From assembly GCA_963704675.1 (NCBI GenBank), contig OY969928.1, positions 62,001 through 126,000 of the forward strand: DNA of 64,000 nucleotides, written 5' to 3'. Positions 42,877 to 51,696 of the stretch are shown here, piece by piece (positions within the stretch are counted from its first letter, which is position 1; the number at the start of each line of letters is the position of its first letter). The position numbers and the translations under genes are program-made. Source of the stretch: DASUVM01 sp963704675 (GTDB lineage Bacteria > Patescibacteriota > Saccharimonadia > Saccharimonadales > Saccharimonadaceae). The notes under the pieces are model-generated. The model saw only the letters and a program-made list of their open reading frames with translations, did not search any database and was not told where the DNA came from.

Positions 42877-43779
42877 TTAAATATCAACCGGATCTTCTTC
42901 GGTTTGATTACCAACTAAGCGATGCAGAGCCATACCGATGACTGCACCAACGATTGGTCCAACGGCATAGATGCCAATAAGTGCCCAAATTTGCCCAGCA
43001 TTCTCGCCAAAGCCAACCAGGCCAAGACCAAGTGCGACCGCTGGGTTCAAAACACCGGCACCGGAAGCTGCGGCTACGGCAATACCAAGCAATAATGAAC
43101 TACCGGCAATAACACTGCGCGCTAAGGCCGAACGACCGTGGGCAATGAGGCTTGCGATACCGAAACCAAAGATAACAGCACCAATAAGCTCAGCGCTAAA
43201 GAGCGTCCAATTGGTCGTGTGAGCAAACAATTGCATTGGGTCGAGGCCTTTATAGAGTACCTCACTCCCGCCTGCGCTCTGTGCGGCACTTTGCATTGCC
43301 TTGTAATCAACCATGTCGAACAAACGAAGTGATACAACAAGCGCAAGCATTGCACCAAGAACCTGAGCAATAATCGCTGCCAAAGCCTCCATTGGCTTTA
43401 TGCGGCGAATTGCTAATGCGGCAATACTAATAGCTGGATTAAAGTGCCCCCAGGCAGCTTTACCAAAAATAAGCACCAATGCACCAAGTGCAATTGCAGC
43501 TAAGAATGGTGTTATTGCAAAGGCAGGTGCAAGTTGCCCGCTCTGCGCTGCTAATGCAGACTGTTCGGGTGTTGCAAATAAACCAAGTGTCATATTACCC
43601 GAAACGGCTGCAATGACAACGAGTGTTAATATAAACGTACCTAGTAACTCTGCGAGTACTTTAGTAATTGAAAACAAACTCGAGCGCTCATCGGTACTTA
43701 CCCGAACTTTACTCGTATTTGCGGTGGCCGCTGCTGAGCTGGCCGTGGCTTTGGCCTGACTTTTCGTCGTTTTTGCCAT
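42877..43779 (-). CDS. MIP family channel (aquaporin-like)
   Basis: A 300-residue major intrinsic protein with six membrane helices and both NPA half-helices (HFNPAISIAALAIR and GVLNPAVALGLG). An Ala/Thr-rich, 40-residue N-terminal extension precedes the first helix (VLAELLGTFILTLVVIAAV). After the second NPA the family's selectivity-filter Arg is replaced by Val, so the pore may be wider or less water-specific. Many relatives carry NPAR there. Transport of water, glycerol or another small solute is assumed. Confidence 0.92.
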   Translation of the reverse strand: MAKTTKSQAKATASSAAATANTSKVRVSTDERSSLFSITKVLAELLGTFILTLVVIAAVSGNMTLGLFATPEQSALAAQSGQLAPAFAITPFLAAIALGALVLIFGKAAWGHFNPAISIAALAIRRIKPMEALAAIIAQVLGAMLALVVSLRLFDMVDYKAMQSAAQSAGGSEVLYKGLDPMQLFAHTTNWTLFSAELIGAVIFGFGIASLIAHGRSALARSVIAGSSLLLGIAVAAASGAGVLNPAVALGLGLVGFGENAGQIWALIGIYAVGPIVGAVIGMALHRLVGNQTEEDPVDI

Positions 43780-43863
43780 AGATCCCTCTCTTACGTTAAC
43801 TTATAGCGCCAGTATACCACGACCTTCTTGCTGCTTGTACACTGCTTGTGGCATAGTTTTAAT

Positions 43864-44298
43864 ATGGCAACTAACGCAGCTATGTTTGGCCTTGGTGACT
43901 TCTGGCAAGCTGAAGACTTTTTTCATGATGTCAAAGGAGTGGTTGAAACAGAGGTTGGCTATAGTGGTGGCACGAGCTCACATCCAACACATGAAGTAAT
44001 TAGTGATCACGCTGAGGTTGTGCACTTAGAGTTTAATTTGAATATCGTGAGTTACGAAGAATTACTTGCACTATTTTGGCGTCAGCACGATCCAACCGCA
44101 ACTTTTGAGCCACGGTATCGCTCGGTTATTTTTTATTTCAGCGATACACAGTGCCAACAAGCAGAGGCGAGCCGCAAATCATTGCAACAAACCCTCGATG
44201 ATCCCATAACGACGGCCATTGAGCCAGCTGGCCGATTTTATCCGGCTGAAGAAGTATATCAGCGCTATTATGCTAAATTGCGAGGCGAGTATAATTAA
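43864..44298 (+). CDS. MsrA-like protein without the catalytic cysteine
   Basis: A 144-residue homologue of peptide methionine sulfoxide reductase A. It preserves GVVETEVGYSGG, HPTHEV, HAEVVHLEF, HDPTATFEPRYRSVIF and the RFYPAEEVYQRYY tail. The active-site GCFWG is GDFWQ here: the nucleophilic Cys is Asp (codon GAC), and the loop that normally reads PTYExVCxGxTGH is shortened. Normal reductase chemistry is therefore impossible. It may bind methionine-type ligands or be a relic, though the frame is intact and otherwise well conserved. The ATG at 43864 fits family length better than any earlier start. Confidence 0.85.
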   Translation: MATNAAMFGLGDFWQAEDFFHDVKGVVETEVGYSGGTSSHPTHEVISDHAEVVHLEFNLNIVSYEELLALFWRQHDPTATFEPRYRSVIFYFSDTQCQQAEASRKSLQQTLDDPITTAIEPAGRFYPAEEVYQRYYAKLRGEYN

Positions 44299-44320
44299 AG
44301 CTAAATGATATAATAAAGCC

Positions 44321-44554
44321 ATGGCCCTTTTTATCCGACAAAACGAAGAACGATCAAAGTTGCAAGAGCGCTTAGCGGCTGAATTGCAAGAGCGCACGAT
44401 GAAAACGCAGCAGATTGATACTAAAGACACGCTTGAAGACCAAGCTTATTTAAAAGATACTAAAAAAACCAGTGCTCATGCGTGGTTATGGGTGGTAGGT
44501 ATGATTGCGATAATTATTGCTGTGCTGTTATTTATATTTTTGCGACCAGCTTAA
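44321..44554 (+). CDS. Small C-tail-anchored membrane protein
   Basis: A 77-residue protein. A charged helix (RQNEERSKLQERLAAELQER) runs to a C-terminal membrane segment (AWLWVVGMIAIIIAVLLFIF) with a short basic end. TATAAT (44309-44314) lies 6 bases before ATG (leaderless). Function unknown. The first structured repeat element follows 22 bases after its stop. Confidence 0.7.
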   Translation: MALFIRQNEERSKLQERLAAELQERTMKTQQIDTKDTLEDQAYLKDTKKTSAHAWLWVVGMIAIIIAVLLFIFLRPA

Positions 44555-44576
44555 ACTTCGAGAAGTTATTTTTTAC

Positions 44577-44713
44577 CCAAAAGACCAGCATGTGTCTCTC
44601 CAGACCACTCTCTTTACATTAAGCTCCACTGGAGCTTAATGTAAGCGTTGGGCTGAAATCGGTTAGTTAAACCGATTTCACACGATCTGGAGAGACACAT
44701 GCTGGTCTTTTGG
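44577..44713 (+). repeat. Structured three-way-junction repeat, copy 1
   Basis: Outer stem of about 28 base pairs: 44577-44604 (CCAAAAGACCAGCATGTGTC, then TCTCCAGA) with 44686-44713. Inside are a perfect 14-base-pair hairpin, TTACATTAAGCTCC (44614-44627)/GGAGCTTAATGTAA (44631-44644), an unpaired AGCGTTGGGC, and a hairpin TGAAATCGGTT/AACCGATTTCA (44654-44680). The core matches copies at 51495 and 59145 almost exactly, while the outer arms are unique to this locus. It lies 53 bases upstream of pheS. Confidence 0.9.
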
Positions 44714-44765
44714 ATATCATTCCCGCTTTCCATTTTCTCTCGAGATCAGGTATACTTGGCGTGAT

Positions 44766-45770
44766 ATGAAAGACATTGTAGCTATTGCCGAAACACTAAA
44801 ACGACGTTTGCAAACTACAGAAGAGCCACGTTCAATTTTGCGTGCGCCTGAATTAAGCGAGCTTTATAAAGCACTAAAAGAAGCACCGAACGAAGAAAAA
44901 CGAAACCTTGGCCAAGCCATTAATACACTCAAAGCTGAGCTCGAAGCACTCGTTCAAGCAAAAGAAAACGAACAACAAGCCAGCCAAGCACCAATCGACG
45001 TAACATCGCGATTTGATATTAATGCTGCATTGCCAAGTTTACTACCAACTGAGAACGGTAGCCAACACCCGCTGACCACTGAACTAGCTCGCATTATCGA
45101 CATTTTTACCCGCATGGGCTTTGAGTCGGTTGAATCGCGGCAAATTGATGACGATTATAATATGTTCACCGCCCTTAACTTTCCTGAAGGTCATCCGGCG
45201 CGCGACGGTTACGATACATTCCGTACTGAAGAAGGCTTGATTCCACCAGCGCACACGAGCACGATGCAAAATCGCATTTTAAGAGCCGGCAAGACTAAAC
45301 TTGCGGGGGGCGAGGCGATTGCTGCAATCAGCTATGGCCGTTGCTACCGTAATGAAGATCTAGATGCGACACACGAGCATACTTTTTATCAAGTCGAGGG
45401 TGTGTATGTTAGTAAAAACGCTAACTTGGCGCAAATGATTGCCGTGCTCAAAAGTTTTTTTGAAGAATATTACGGCCAGAAGCTGGCAATTAAAACGCAG
45501 CCAGGCTATTTCCCATTCGTCGAACCGGGGCTTGAGTTTTGTATTGAAAAACCGGCTAGCATTGGCGGCAAAAAAGGTGATTGGCTTGAAATGCTAGGCT
45601 GCGGCATGATTCACCCAAATGTGCTTAAGGAAGCAGGAATCGACCCAACTGAATATCGCGGTTTTGCCTGGGGCGGTGGTGTTGAGCGATTAATAATGCT
45701 TGGCCAGGGCATTGAGGATATTCGCCATTTCGAAAGTGGTAAGCTAAGTTTTTTGAGGAAGTTCACATGA
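44766..45770 (+). CDS. pheS: Phenylalanyl-tRNA synthetase alpha subunit
   Basis: A 334-residue class II synthetase catalytic subunit. An N-terminal coiled coil (residues 1-85) for tRNA contact is followed by the class II core: motif 2 in GRCYRNEDLDATHEHTFYQV and motif 3 in GFAWGGGVERLIMLGQGIED. Charges tRNA-Phe as part of an alpha2beta2 enzyme with PheT. TATACT (44751-44756) is 9 bases before ATG. It overlaps pheT by 4 bases. Copy 1 of the structured repeat lies directly upstream, but the -10 box lies after that element, so the element is probably outside the transcript. Confidence 0.97.
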   Translation: MKDIVAIAETLKRRLQTTEEPRSILRAPELSELYKALKEAPNEEKRNLGQAINTLKAELEALVQAKENEQQASQAPIDVTSRFDINAALPSLLPTENGSQHPLTTELARIIDIFTRMGFESVESRQIDDDYNMFTALNFPEGHPARDGYDTFRTEEGLIPPAHTSTMQNRILRAGKTKLAGGEAIAAISYGRCYRNEDLDATHEHTFYQVEGVYVSKNANLAQMIAVLKSFFEEYYGQKLAIKTQPGYFPFVEPGLEFCIEKPASIGGKKGDWLEMLGCGMIHPNVLKEAGIDPTEYRGFAWGGGVERLIMLGQGIEDIRHFESGKLSFLRKFT

Positions 45771-48271
45771 TAATCTCGGTTAATTGGTTAAAACAACTTA
45801 CTGAAATTGATGGCTCTATCGATGAACTTGTAGGGCTTATTGGTGCCCGGTTGGTTGAAGTTGAAGCCGTCATTGATGTCGGCGCTAAATATAAAGCTGT
45901 TGTTATCGCAGATGTTAAGAAGATCCAACCGCATCCGAATGCCGACAAATTAAAAGTAGTGCATATTGATGATGGTGGTAATACACCTGGCGTCAAGCGT
46001 CTCGAAAATGGCTTCATTGAATTGGTGTGTGGCGCGCCTAACGTGGCTGAAGGTATGAAAGTAGCCTGGGTTCCACCGGGTGCCATATTGCCGGCTACCT
46101 TTAACGACCCGCAGCCTGTTACCCTCGAAGCGCGTGAGCTGCGTGGTGTTGTTTCAAACGGTATGTTAGCGAGTGCTAAGGAGCTCAATATTGGCGATGA
46201 TCATGCAGGAATTGTAGCGATTGATAAAGATGTGCCGGCCGGTACTTCTTTTGCGGCCGCTTATGAGCTCGACGATTATCTTCTCGATATTGAGAATAAA
46301 TCTCTGACACATCGGCCAGACTGTTTTGGGTTGATTGGCTTTGCTCGCGAGGTTGCTGCAATTCAGGGCAAACCGTTTACCACACCAAAGTGGTTGATGC
46401 TCGATGACCCTTATTATGAACCGCTCACAGAAGGCATCGAACCGCTCAAGCTGACAGTTTCAATCGCACAAGCAGACATTTCGAAACGATATCAGTTATT
46501 AGCATTTGACAGCGTGAACGCCAAGAAGCAATCGCCGTTTACAATTAAGACATGGTTGGCGCGTGTTGGCGTGAGGCCAATTAACGCAGTTGTCGATATT
46601 ACAAATTACTTAATGTATCTGACCGGTCAGCCTTTGCATGCCTTTGATCTTGATGCTGTTTTGGCTGAACATCCTGAAGGCAAAGCTGAGATTATAGTGC
46701 GCGAGGGCATTGAAGGTGAAACATTGGCGCTACTTGATGGTCGCATTATTACACTGGCAAGTGATGATATTGTGATTTGTACGGGCGACAAACCAATCGC
46801 TCTGGCAGGTGCAATGGGTGGTGCCACTACTGAAATTACCGAAAATACGACGCGCGTCTTACTCGAGAGTGCGACTTTCGACCTTTATCGTCTGCGTACA
46901 ACTCAAATGCGTCACGGTGTTTTTAGCGAGGCTATTACCCGTTTTACAAAAGGCCAATCACCCGAACAAACCGCGCCAGTGCTTGGCAGCGCTGCACGTA
47001 TGCTCGAAACAATTACTCGTGCTCGTCGTATGAGCGAAGTGATTGATGAGTATCCGGGTAAGCAAATTGTCGAGCCAATTCATATCTCCACTGAATTTAT
47101 CAACGACGTACTTGGAAGTAATATGAATTCTAGTGTTGTTGATAAAACTCTACGATCTGTTGAAATGAGTATTAAACAAGATGATGAAACATTTACCATA
47201 ACACCACCTTATTGGCGTGGTGATCTACATATTCCTGAAGATATCGTCGAAGAAGTCGGGCGCATCAATGGTTTTGATTCAATCATGCCGATGCTACCAC
47301 TGCGATCAGCAAGGGCTATATCACCAAGTCAATTCGATAAAATAAAAGATCACATTCGCCACATACTCGTTCGAGCTGGTGCCAATGAGCTTTTAACCTA
47401 TAATTTTGTACCTGAGAAACTACTAGCTAGTGCCGGCCAAGACTCAAGCGACGCATTTAAAATTGTGAACGCACTAAGTCCTGAGCTGCAATATTATCGT
47501 TTGAGCCTTACGCCGAGCTTGCTCAACAAAGTGCATATGAATATCAAAGCAGGGTATGATCAATTTGCTTTATTTGAACTTGGAAAAGCGCATACTAAAA
47601 AACATATTGAACCTGAAGGTCTGCCGCAAGAGCTTCCAGTACTCTCGCTTGTATATGTTGATCAAAAACCAGCGCGGCAGAGTGGGGCGGCATACTATAA
47701 TGCTCGTCGCTTTTTAGATTACCTTACAGAATCACTTGAAATAGAGCTCGACTATAAAGCCGTAAAAGAAGATGACGCCGATGCCGTCCGGCCATTTGAT
47801 GCACGACGCTCAGCGTTAGTTTATATTCGCGAGACTAATACCGTACTTGGTATTATTGGTGAATATACGAAGACAGCTGCTCAGAAACTCAAGCTGCCGC
47901 TTCATGCTGCAGGGTTCGAAGTTAATTTGGAGCAACTTGCGGCCGCTGCACGGAATAATCACCGGCATTATAGTCCCCTTAGCCGCTATCCCGGAACGAC
48001 GCGTGATATTACCTTGCAAGTCAGTGATGCGACAGCCTTTGCTCAGCTTGAGGCTGTTGTGCAGGGGGTGCTGCAGGATACACCTCTTGAAACCAAACTT
48101 GAGCCACTCGGTATCTATAAAAGCGAAAAAGACGCAAGCGGACAGAAACATGTCACGCTGCGTCTTCACCTCACGAATCACGAACGAACCTTGAAAGCCG
48201 ACGACGCAAATGATGTCGTCAACAAACTTGTAGCTGCCACGCGTGAACAGCTCGGTGCTCAAGTGATTTAA
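45767..48271 (+). CDS. pheT: Phenylalanyl-tRNA synthetase beta subunit
   Basis: An 834-residue full-length PheT. In order: the N-terminal EMAP-II-like tRNA-binding domain (residues about 40-155), B3/B4 editing domain (HRPDCFGLIGFAREVAAIQG, then the RPINAVVDITNYLMYLTGQP segment), B5 DNA-binding-fold domain with the Mg-coordinating DLHIPEDIVEEVGRINGFD, the catalytic-like domain, and the C-terminal ferredoxin-fold anticodon-binding domain (SRYPGTTRDITLQVSD to the end). The first domain is well preserved, so it matches the long bacterial form. Confidence 0.97.
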   Translation: MIISVNWLKQLTEIDGSIDELVGLIGARLVEVEAVIDVGAKYKAVVIADVKKIQPHPNADKLKVVHIDDGGNTPGVKRLENGFIELVCGAPNVAEGMKVAWVPPGAILPATFNDPQPVTLEARELRGVVSNGMLASAKELNIGDDHAGIVAIDKDVPAGTSFAAAYELDDYLLDIENKSLTHRPDCFGLIGFAREVAAIQGKPFTTPKWLMLDDPYYEPLTEGIEPLKLTVSIAQADISKRYQLLAFDSVNAKKQSPFTIKTWLARVGVRPINAVVDITNYLMYLTGQPLHAFDLDAVLAEHPEGKAEIIVREGIEGETLALLDGRIITLASDDIVICTGDKPIALAGAMGGATTEITENTTRVLLESATFDLYRLRTTQMRHGVFSEAITRFTKGQSPEQTAPVLGSAARMLETITRARRMSEVIDEYPGKQIVEPIHISTEFINDVLGSNMNSSVVDKTLRSVEMSIKQDDETFTITPPYWRGDLHIPEDIVEEVGRINGFDSIMPMLPLRSARAISPSQFDKIKDHIRHILVRAGANELLTYNFVPEKLLASAGQDSSDAFKIVNALSPELQYYRLSLTPSLLNKVHMNIKAGYDQFALFELGKAHTKKHIEPEGLPQELPVLSLVYVDQKPARQSGAAYYNARRFLDYLTESLEIELDYKAVKEDDADAVRPFDARRSALVYIRETNTVLGIIGEYTKTAAQKLKLPLHAAGFEVNLEQLAAAARNNHRHYSPLSRYPGTTRDITLQVSDATAFAQLEAVVQGVLQDTPLETKLEPLGIYKSEKDASGQKHVTLRLHLTNHERTLKADDANDVVNKLVAATREQLGAQVI

Positions 48272-48292
48272 ATGGTACGGAAGACTTCGGTG

Positions 48293-48339
48293 AGCGAGAG
48301 GTTAACGGCATCTGGCCAGGTTGTCGTTAACCTCTCGCT
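48293..48339. terminator. Hairpin between convergent pheT and a minus-strand operon
   Basis: AGCGAGAGGTTAACG (48293-48307) and CGTTAACCTCTCGCT (48325-48339) form a perfect 15-base-pair stem, without a T-run in either direction. Confidence 0.8.
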
Positions 48340-48344
48340 GCACA

Positions 48345-48506
48345 TTAGGCGAATACGCCCTGAACGAATGTGATGATTGCCTCGGCACCGTCGCGGAGCC
48401 AGGCTAAGATATCCTGAACCGCCTCGGCAGCTGGCCCTGGCTGGGTGATGACGTAGAACAGAATCAACGCCACACCTACTAGCATCAGAACCTTCTTGGC
48501 TTTCAT
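48345..48506 (-). CDS. Small single-pass membrane protein (53 aa)
   Basis: An ORF behind a strong GGAGGTGA sequence, starting at 48506 and overlapping the upstream gene by 4 bases (ATGA). The product, MKAKKVLMLVGVALILFYVI, then TQPGPAAEAVQDILAWLRDG and a hydrophobic tail, has the look of small actinobacterial membrane proteins. It sits second in a minus-strand two-gene operon that ends at the long hairpin. Good ribosome binding site and coupled start make it a convincing small gene. Confidence 0.7.
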   Translation of the reverse strand: MKAKKVLMLVGVALILFYVITQPGPAAEAVQDILAWLRDGAEAIITFVQGVFA

Positions 48507-48805
48507 CTTGCTTCACCTCCTTGAGTCTCTGTGAGTACCTCCTCCACCACTGCGGTGGATGGGAGTAATTGTAACAGAATACAGGTCACAATGATGACAA
48601 TCAGTAACGTCTCGAGTAGCTTTTTACTTTTCAATACGATGATGCCATCGATAATCAGAATAAGCATCGCAGCGCCCTCTCTGTCAGTCAAAAACATCTT
48701 TTGAAGTGAAAGATAGCAGAGGCTTGCTGCGAAAACGCCCGCCATAACCAGGCCTAAACCAACCACACCCTTGGAGTTACCTTTGATTTTAACCACCGCT
48801 CTCAT
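48503..48805 (-). CDS. Three-pass small membrane protein
   Basis: A 100-residue protein with three hydrophobic helices (GVVGLGLVMAGVFAASLCYL, AAMLILIIDGIIVL and LLETLLIVIIVTCILLQLLP). It has no known family. Its stop overlaps the start of the 53-residue membrane protein, so the two may form a membrane complex (inference). Confidence 0.65.
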   Translation of the reverse strand: MRAVVKIKGNSKGVVGLGLVMAGVFAASLCYLSLQKMFLTDREGAAMLILIIDGIIVLKSKKLLETLLIVIIVTCILLQLLPSTAVVEEVLTETQGGEAR

Positions 48806-48934
48806 AAGTTGTTGAGGTGTAGCTATAATACAACAAGTGTCAAGAAACGCAATAAGTTAGGGTAAAATATAAATACCCTAGCGCATAAGCGAATTTTCTT
48901 TATAATAGGAACTAATTGATTAAGAGAGGGGTTT

Positions 48935-49456
48935 ATGGCGACAAAAAAATCTCAGCGTATTGCTATTTGGGTTATTGCAGTGGTACTTGCCATTGGTTCG
49001 GTTGGTTTTTACTTCGTGATAATTATTGAAAATAATCGGCTTGCCGAAGAGCAACAGGCTTTACTTGAGGCGCAAAAGCCAAAGGCCCTACCTGGTGAAG
49101 AAGCGAAGCCATTTGAAGCAGCTTCAGTGACAGCGTTAAAAAAAGAAGATCTCAAAGTTGGTGAAGGCGAAGAGGTGCCAGCTGGCGCAACAGTAAAAGT
49201 AAAATATATGGGCTGGCTGCCAGATGGTACGATTTTTGATAGTAGTAATCGAAATGGAGCGGTTGAAGAAGGTACCTTAAATCTTGGCCAAGTGATTGCA
49301 GGCTGGAAAGAGGGGATCCCTGGTATGAAAGTTGGTGGTAAGCGTATGCTTTTGGTTCCGGCCGCACAAGCTTACGGTGAAGCCGGAAGCCCTCCGACTA
49401 TTCCAGCTAATACACCGCTTGCATTCATTGTAGAGGTGACAGGTATTCAAAAATAA
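48935..49456 (+). CDS. Membrane-anchored FKBP-type peptidyl-prolyl isomerase
   Basis: A 173-residue protein. The N-terminal membrane anchor (IAIWVIAVVLAIGSVGFYFV) is followed by a linker and a complete FKBP domain: VKVKYMGWLPDGTIFDSS, the NLGQVIAGWKEGIPGMKVGG hallmark, and PPTIPANTPLAFIVEV. It would fold exported proteins outside the membrane. GAGAGG precedes the ATG. Confidence 0.94.
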   Translation: MATKKSQRIAIWVIAVVLAIGSVGFYFVIIIENNRLAEEQQALLEAQKPKALPGEEAKPFEAASVTALKKEDLKVGEGEEVPAGATVKVKYMGWLPDGTIFDSSNRNGAVEEGTLNLGQVIAGWKEGIPGMKVGGKRMLLVPAAQAYGEAGSPPTIPANTPLAFIVEVTGIQK

Positions 49457-49532
49457 CAGCATATATAGTACCTTGAAAAGCCAAAGCACGCTATATATAA
49501 TGTAGTTAATGATAATTATGCGGGGGAAGGCT

Positions 49533-49787
49533 ATGAAGAAAATAACTGTTTACAGTAAAAATGCTTGTGCATCGTGCATGATGGTTAAGAAATGGCTACA
49601 GATGAAGCAAGCACAGTATGAAGAGATAAATACCGATGAGCATCCAGAAGTAATCGAACATGTTATGAAGATTAGCGGTGCTGCAACTTTGCCCGTGGTT
49701 CTTATTGAAGATGATCAAACAAACAATCAAATCATTTCAATTGGCTATAAACCAGGTCAGCTTGCATCAGCGCTTGGAGTGTCGTAA
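49533..49787 (+). CDS. Glutaredoxin/NrdH-like redox protein
   Basis: GGGGAAGG (49522-49529) sets the start at ATG 49533, giving 84 residues. It has a thioredoxin fold with the dithiol CASC (C12, C15) after the first strand, TLPVV with the cis-Pro and a C-terminal GYKPGQLASAL helix, as in NrdH-type glutaredoxins. It is followed after 3 bases by thioredoxin reductase, which should reduce it. This is the main thiol redox couple visible in the window. Confidence 0.92.
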   Translation: MKKITVYSKNACASCMMVKKWLQMKQAQYEEINTDEHPEVIEHVMKISGAATLPVVLIEDDQTNNQIISIGYKPGQLASALGVS

Positions 49788-49790
49788 TTT

Positions 49791-50744
49791 ATGCACGACG
49801 GAAAACTTCATGATGTCGTCATGGTTGGCGCCGGGCCAAGTGCCCTTGCTGCGGCTGTCTATACAACACGTGAGGATATCGATACGGTTCTTTATGAAAA
49901 AGGTAATATTGGTGGCCTCGCGGCAATTACCGATTGGGTTGATAACTACCCGGGATTCCCTAAAGGCATTTCAGGGCTCGAACTTGGTCAAAATTTAGAA
50001 GCACAGGCTAATCGGTTCGGAGCTGATATTCGTTTAGGCGAAGTTGAAACAATTGAGGATAAAGGTGATTACAAAATTCTTAAAACAACTGACGGTGATA
50101 TTAAGGCAAGGGCTGTTTTAGTTGCGACTGGTTGTGATTATCGTAAAATTGGCGTACCCGGCGAAGAAGAATACTTTGGTCGTGGCGTGCATTACTGCGC
50201 AACCTGTGACGGTGCTTTTTACCGCGATAAACGTTTGGTCGTGATTGGCGGCGGTAACTCGGCAGTGCAAGAGGCAATTTTTTTAACCCGTTTTACAGTC
50301 CATATTGATTTGTTGGTGCGATCCACTATTAAAGCTAGCGAAATTTTGCAGCATGATCTTGAAAAAATGGTTGCAGATGGAAAGATTACTATACATCTTA
50401 ACACTAATACGGAGGAAATCGTCGCTGAAGACGGCAAAGTTACAAAAGTGATAGGCGTTAAAGGGGGTAAAAGAGCAGAATTTCCAACTGACGGCGTATT
50501 TGTATTTGTTGGTCTTATTCCAAATACGGATTTTTTGAAGAATACAAGTATTCAGATTGACAAACAGGGTTTCGTGACGACAAAAACCAATCTCGAAACT
50601 TCAATGCCAGGCGTATTTGCAAGTGGTGATGTAAGAAGTGGTGCAACGATGCAAATCGCCAGTGCCGTTGGCGAAGGAGCAACTGCAGCTCTAAAGTTAC
50701 GTGAATATCTTGAAGGCCGTGAAGCACCAACCTATGTGAATTAA
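49791..50744 (+). CDS. trxB: Thioredoxin-disulfide reductase
   Basis: A 317-residue flavoprotein reductase of TrxB length. FAD-binding VVMVGAGPSALAAAVYTTR, the redox disulfide CATC (C136, C139), the NADPH-binding GGGNSAVQEA, and the FAD-contacting GVFASGDVRS near the end. It passes electrons from NADPH to the glutaredoxin-like protein encoded just upstream. Its stop overlaps by 4 bases that of the convergent phosphodiesterase gene. Confidence 0.95.
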   Translation: MHDGKLHDVVMVGAGPSALAAAVYTTREDIDTVLYEKGNIGGLAAITDWVDNYPGFPKGISGLELGQNLEAQANRFGADIRLGEVETIEDKGDYKILKTTDGDIKARAVLVATGCDYRKIGVPGEEEYFGRGVHYCATCDGAFYRDKRLVVIGGGNSAVQEAIFLTRFTVHIDLLVRSTIKASEILQHDLEKMVADGKITIHLNTNTEEIVAEDGKVTKVIGVKGGKRAEFPTDGVFVFVGLIPNTDFLKNTSIQIDKQGFVTTKTNLETSMPGVFASGDVRSGATMQIASAVGEGATAALKLREYLEGREAPTYVN

Positions 50745-51448
50745 CGTTGGTTTTCTAGTTTAGCGAGTGCTTTACGCATAATATCTGGGCGATCAGTGAC
50801 AATAGCATCAAGGCCCCGTTGCGCGAGGCGTATAGCGGCTTCGGGCCGGTTTACTGTATAGGCATAGGTAAACATGCCGAGCCGTTTCGCAACATTTAAT
50901 GCAAAATCATTAATATTAAGCCGGTGAAAACCAACCGCGGCTAATTCGAGCTTTCGCATGTGTCTAACGAATAGAAACGGGTTGTAATGGTGTAACAAAG
51001 CAAGCTGGGCTTCTGGAGCTAGTTGCCGGATGCGGCTTAGTTCGGCAGGTGAAAATGACGAGAAAATGTAGTTCTTCCAATCGGATTTCTTTGTGATATA
51101 TTTTTGTAAAATCGGAAGCGCTGCTTTGAACGAGCGGCTTTGTTTAAACTCAATGTTTAAGAAGATCTTTCCGGCACACTCTTTTAGGGCAGTATCAAGC
51201 GTGACGACCGGATGGTCACTGCCGGCTGTTCGTTTCTGCAGTTCCTCAAGCGTTAACATGCTAATAAGGCTAACTGAGCGATGGGTTCGTACTAGATGAA
51301 AGTCGTGGTTTAAAACTGGAATTTTATCTTTTGTGAGGCGAACGTCAAATTCAATAATGTCGGCACCGGCTTTCATTGCTTCGCGGAGGGCGGCAATAGT
51401 ATTCTCTGGTTTTAAGCCGGCCGCACCTCTATGTCCCATAACTAACAT
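50741..51448 (-). CDS. Glycerophosphodiester phosphodiesterase
   Basis: A 235-residue GDPD-family enzyme. The signature GHRGAAGLKPENTIAALREA at the N-terminus supplies the catalytic His/Arg and a metal-binding Glu, followed by IEFDVRLTKDKIPVLNHDF with the second His. No signal peptide, so it is of the cytoplasmic UgpQ type. It degrades glycerophosphodiesters from lipid turnover. TATACC (51457-51462) lies 8 bases before the ATG, again almost leaderless. Repeat copy 2 lies upstream, in the divergent gap. Confidence 0.93.
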   Translation of the reverse strand: MLVMGHRGAAGLKPENTIAALREAMKAGADIIEFDVRLTKDKIPVLNHDFHLVRTHRSVSLISMLTLEELQKRTAGSDHPVVTLDTALKECAGKIFLNIEFKQSRSFKAALPILQKYITKKSDWKNYIFSSFSPAELSRIRQLAPEAQLALLHHYNPFLFVRHMRKLELAAVGFHRLNINDFALNVAKRLGMFTYAYTVNRPEAAIRLAQRGLDAIVTDRPDIMRKALAKLENQR

Positions 51449-51494
51449 ACAATTAGGGTATAGGCTTTAAGGGCTAAAGGCAATAGATATGCTT

Positions 51495-51633
51495 TTATAT
51501 AGTCTCCAAGGTTTCTTTCCAGACCACTCTTTTCGTATAAAGCTCCACCGGAGCTTTATACAAGCGTTGGGCTGAAATCGGTTAGTAAAACCGATTTCAC
51601 ACGATCTAGAAAGAAACCTTGGAGGCTATATAA
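51495..51633 (+). repeat. Structured three-way-junction repeat, copy 2
   Basis: Outer arms TTATATAGTCTCCAAGGTTT plus CTTTCCAGA (from 51495) pair with the segment ending at 51633, with one G-T type and one mismatched position. The first inner hairpin is GTATAAAGCTCC (51535-51546)/GGAGCTTTATAC (51550-51561). Compared with the other copies both strands of this stem have changed together. The second hairpin (TGAAATCGGTT/AACCGATTTCA) and the linker AGCGTTGGGC are conserved. It lies between two divergent genes, so it cannot simply be their terminator. Confidence 0.9.
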
Positions 51634-51696
51634 TCATCACTTTACGAGAAAATAAAATCAGTATATTCTATTAATAACTAAAGGAGTTATTTTCTT

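Noticed and set aside
43828..43863. Earlier start of the MsrA-like protein (MLLVHCLWHSFN extension)
   Set aside because: The extension is not family-like. The ATG at 43864 gives the normal MsrA N-terminus.
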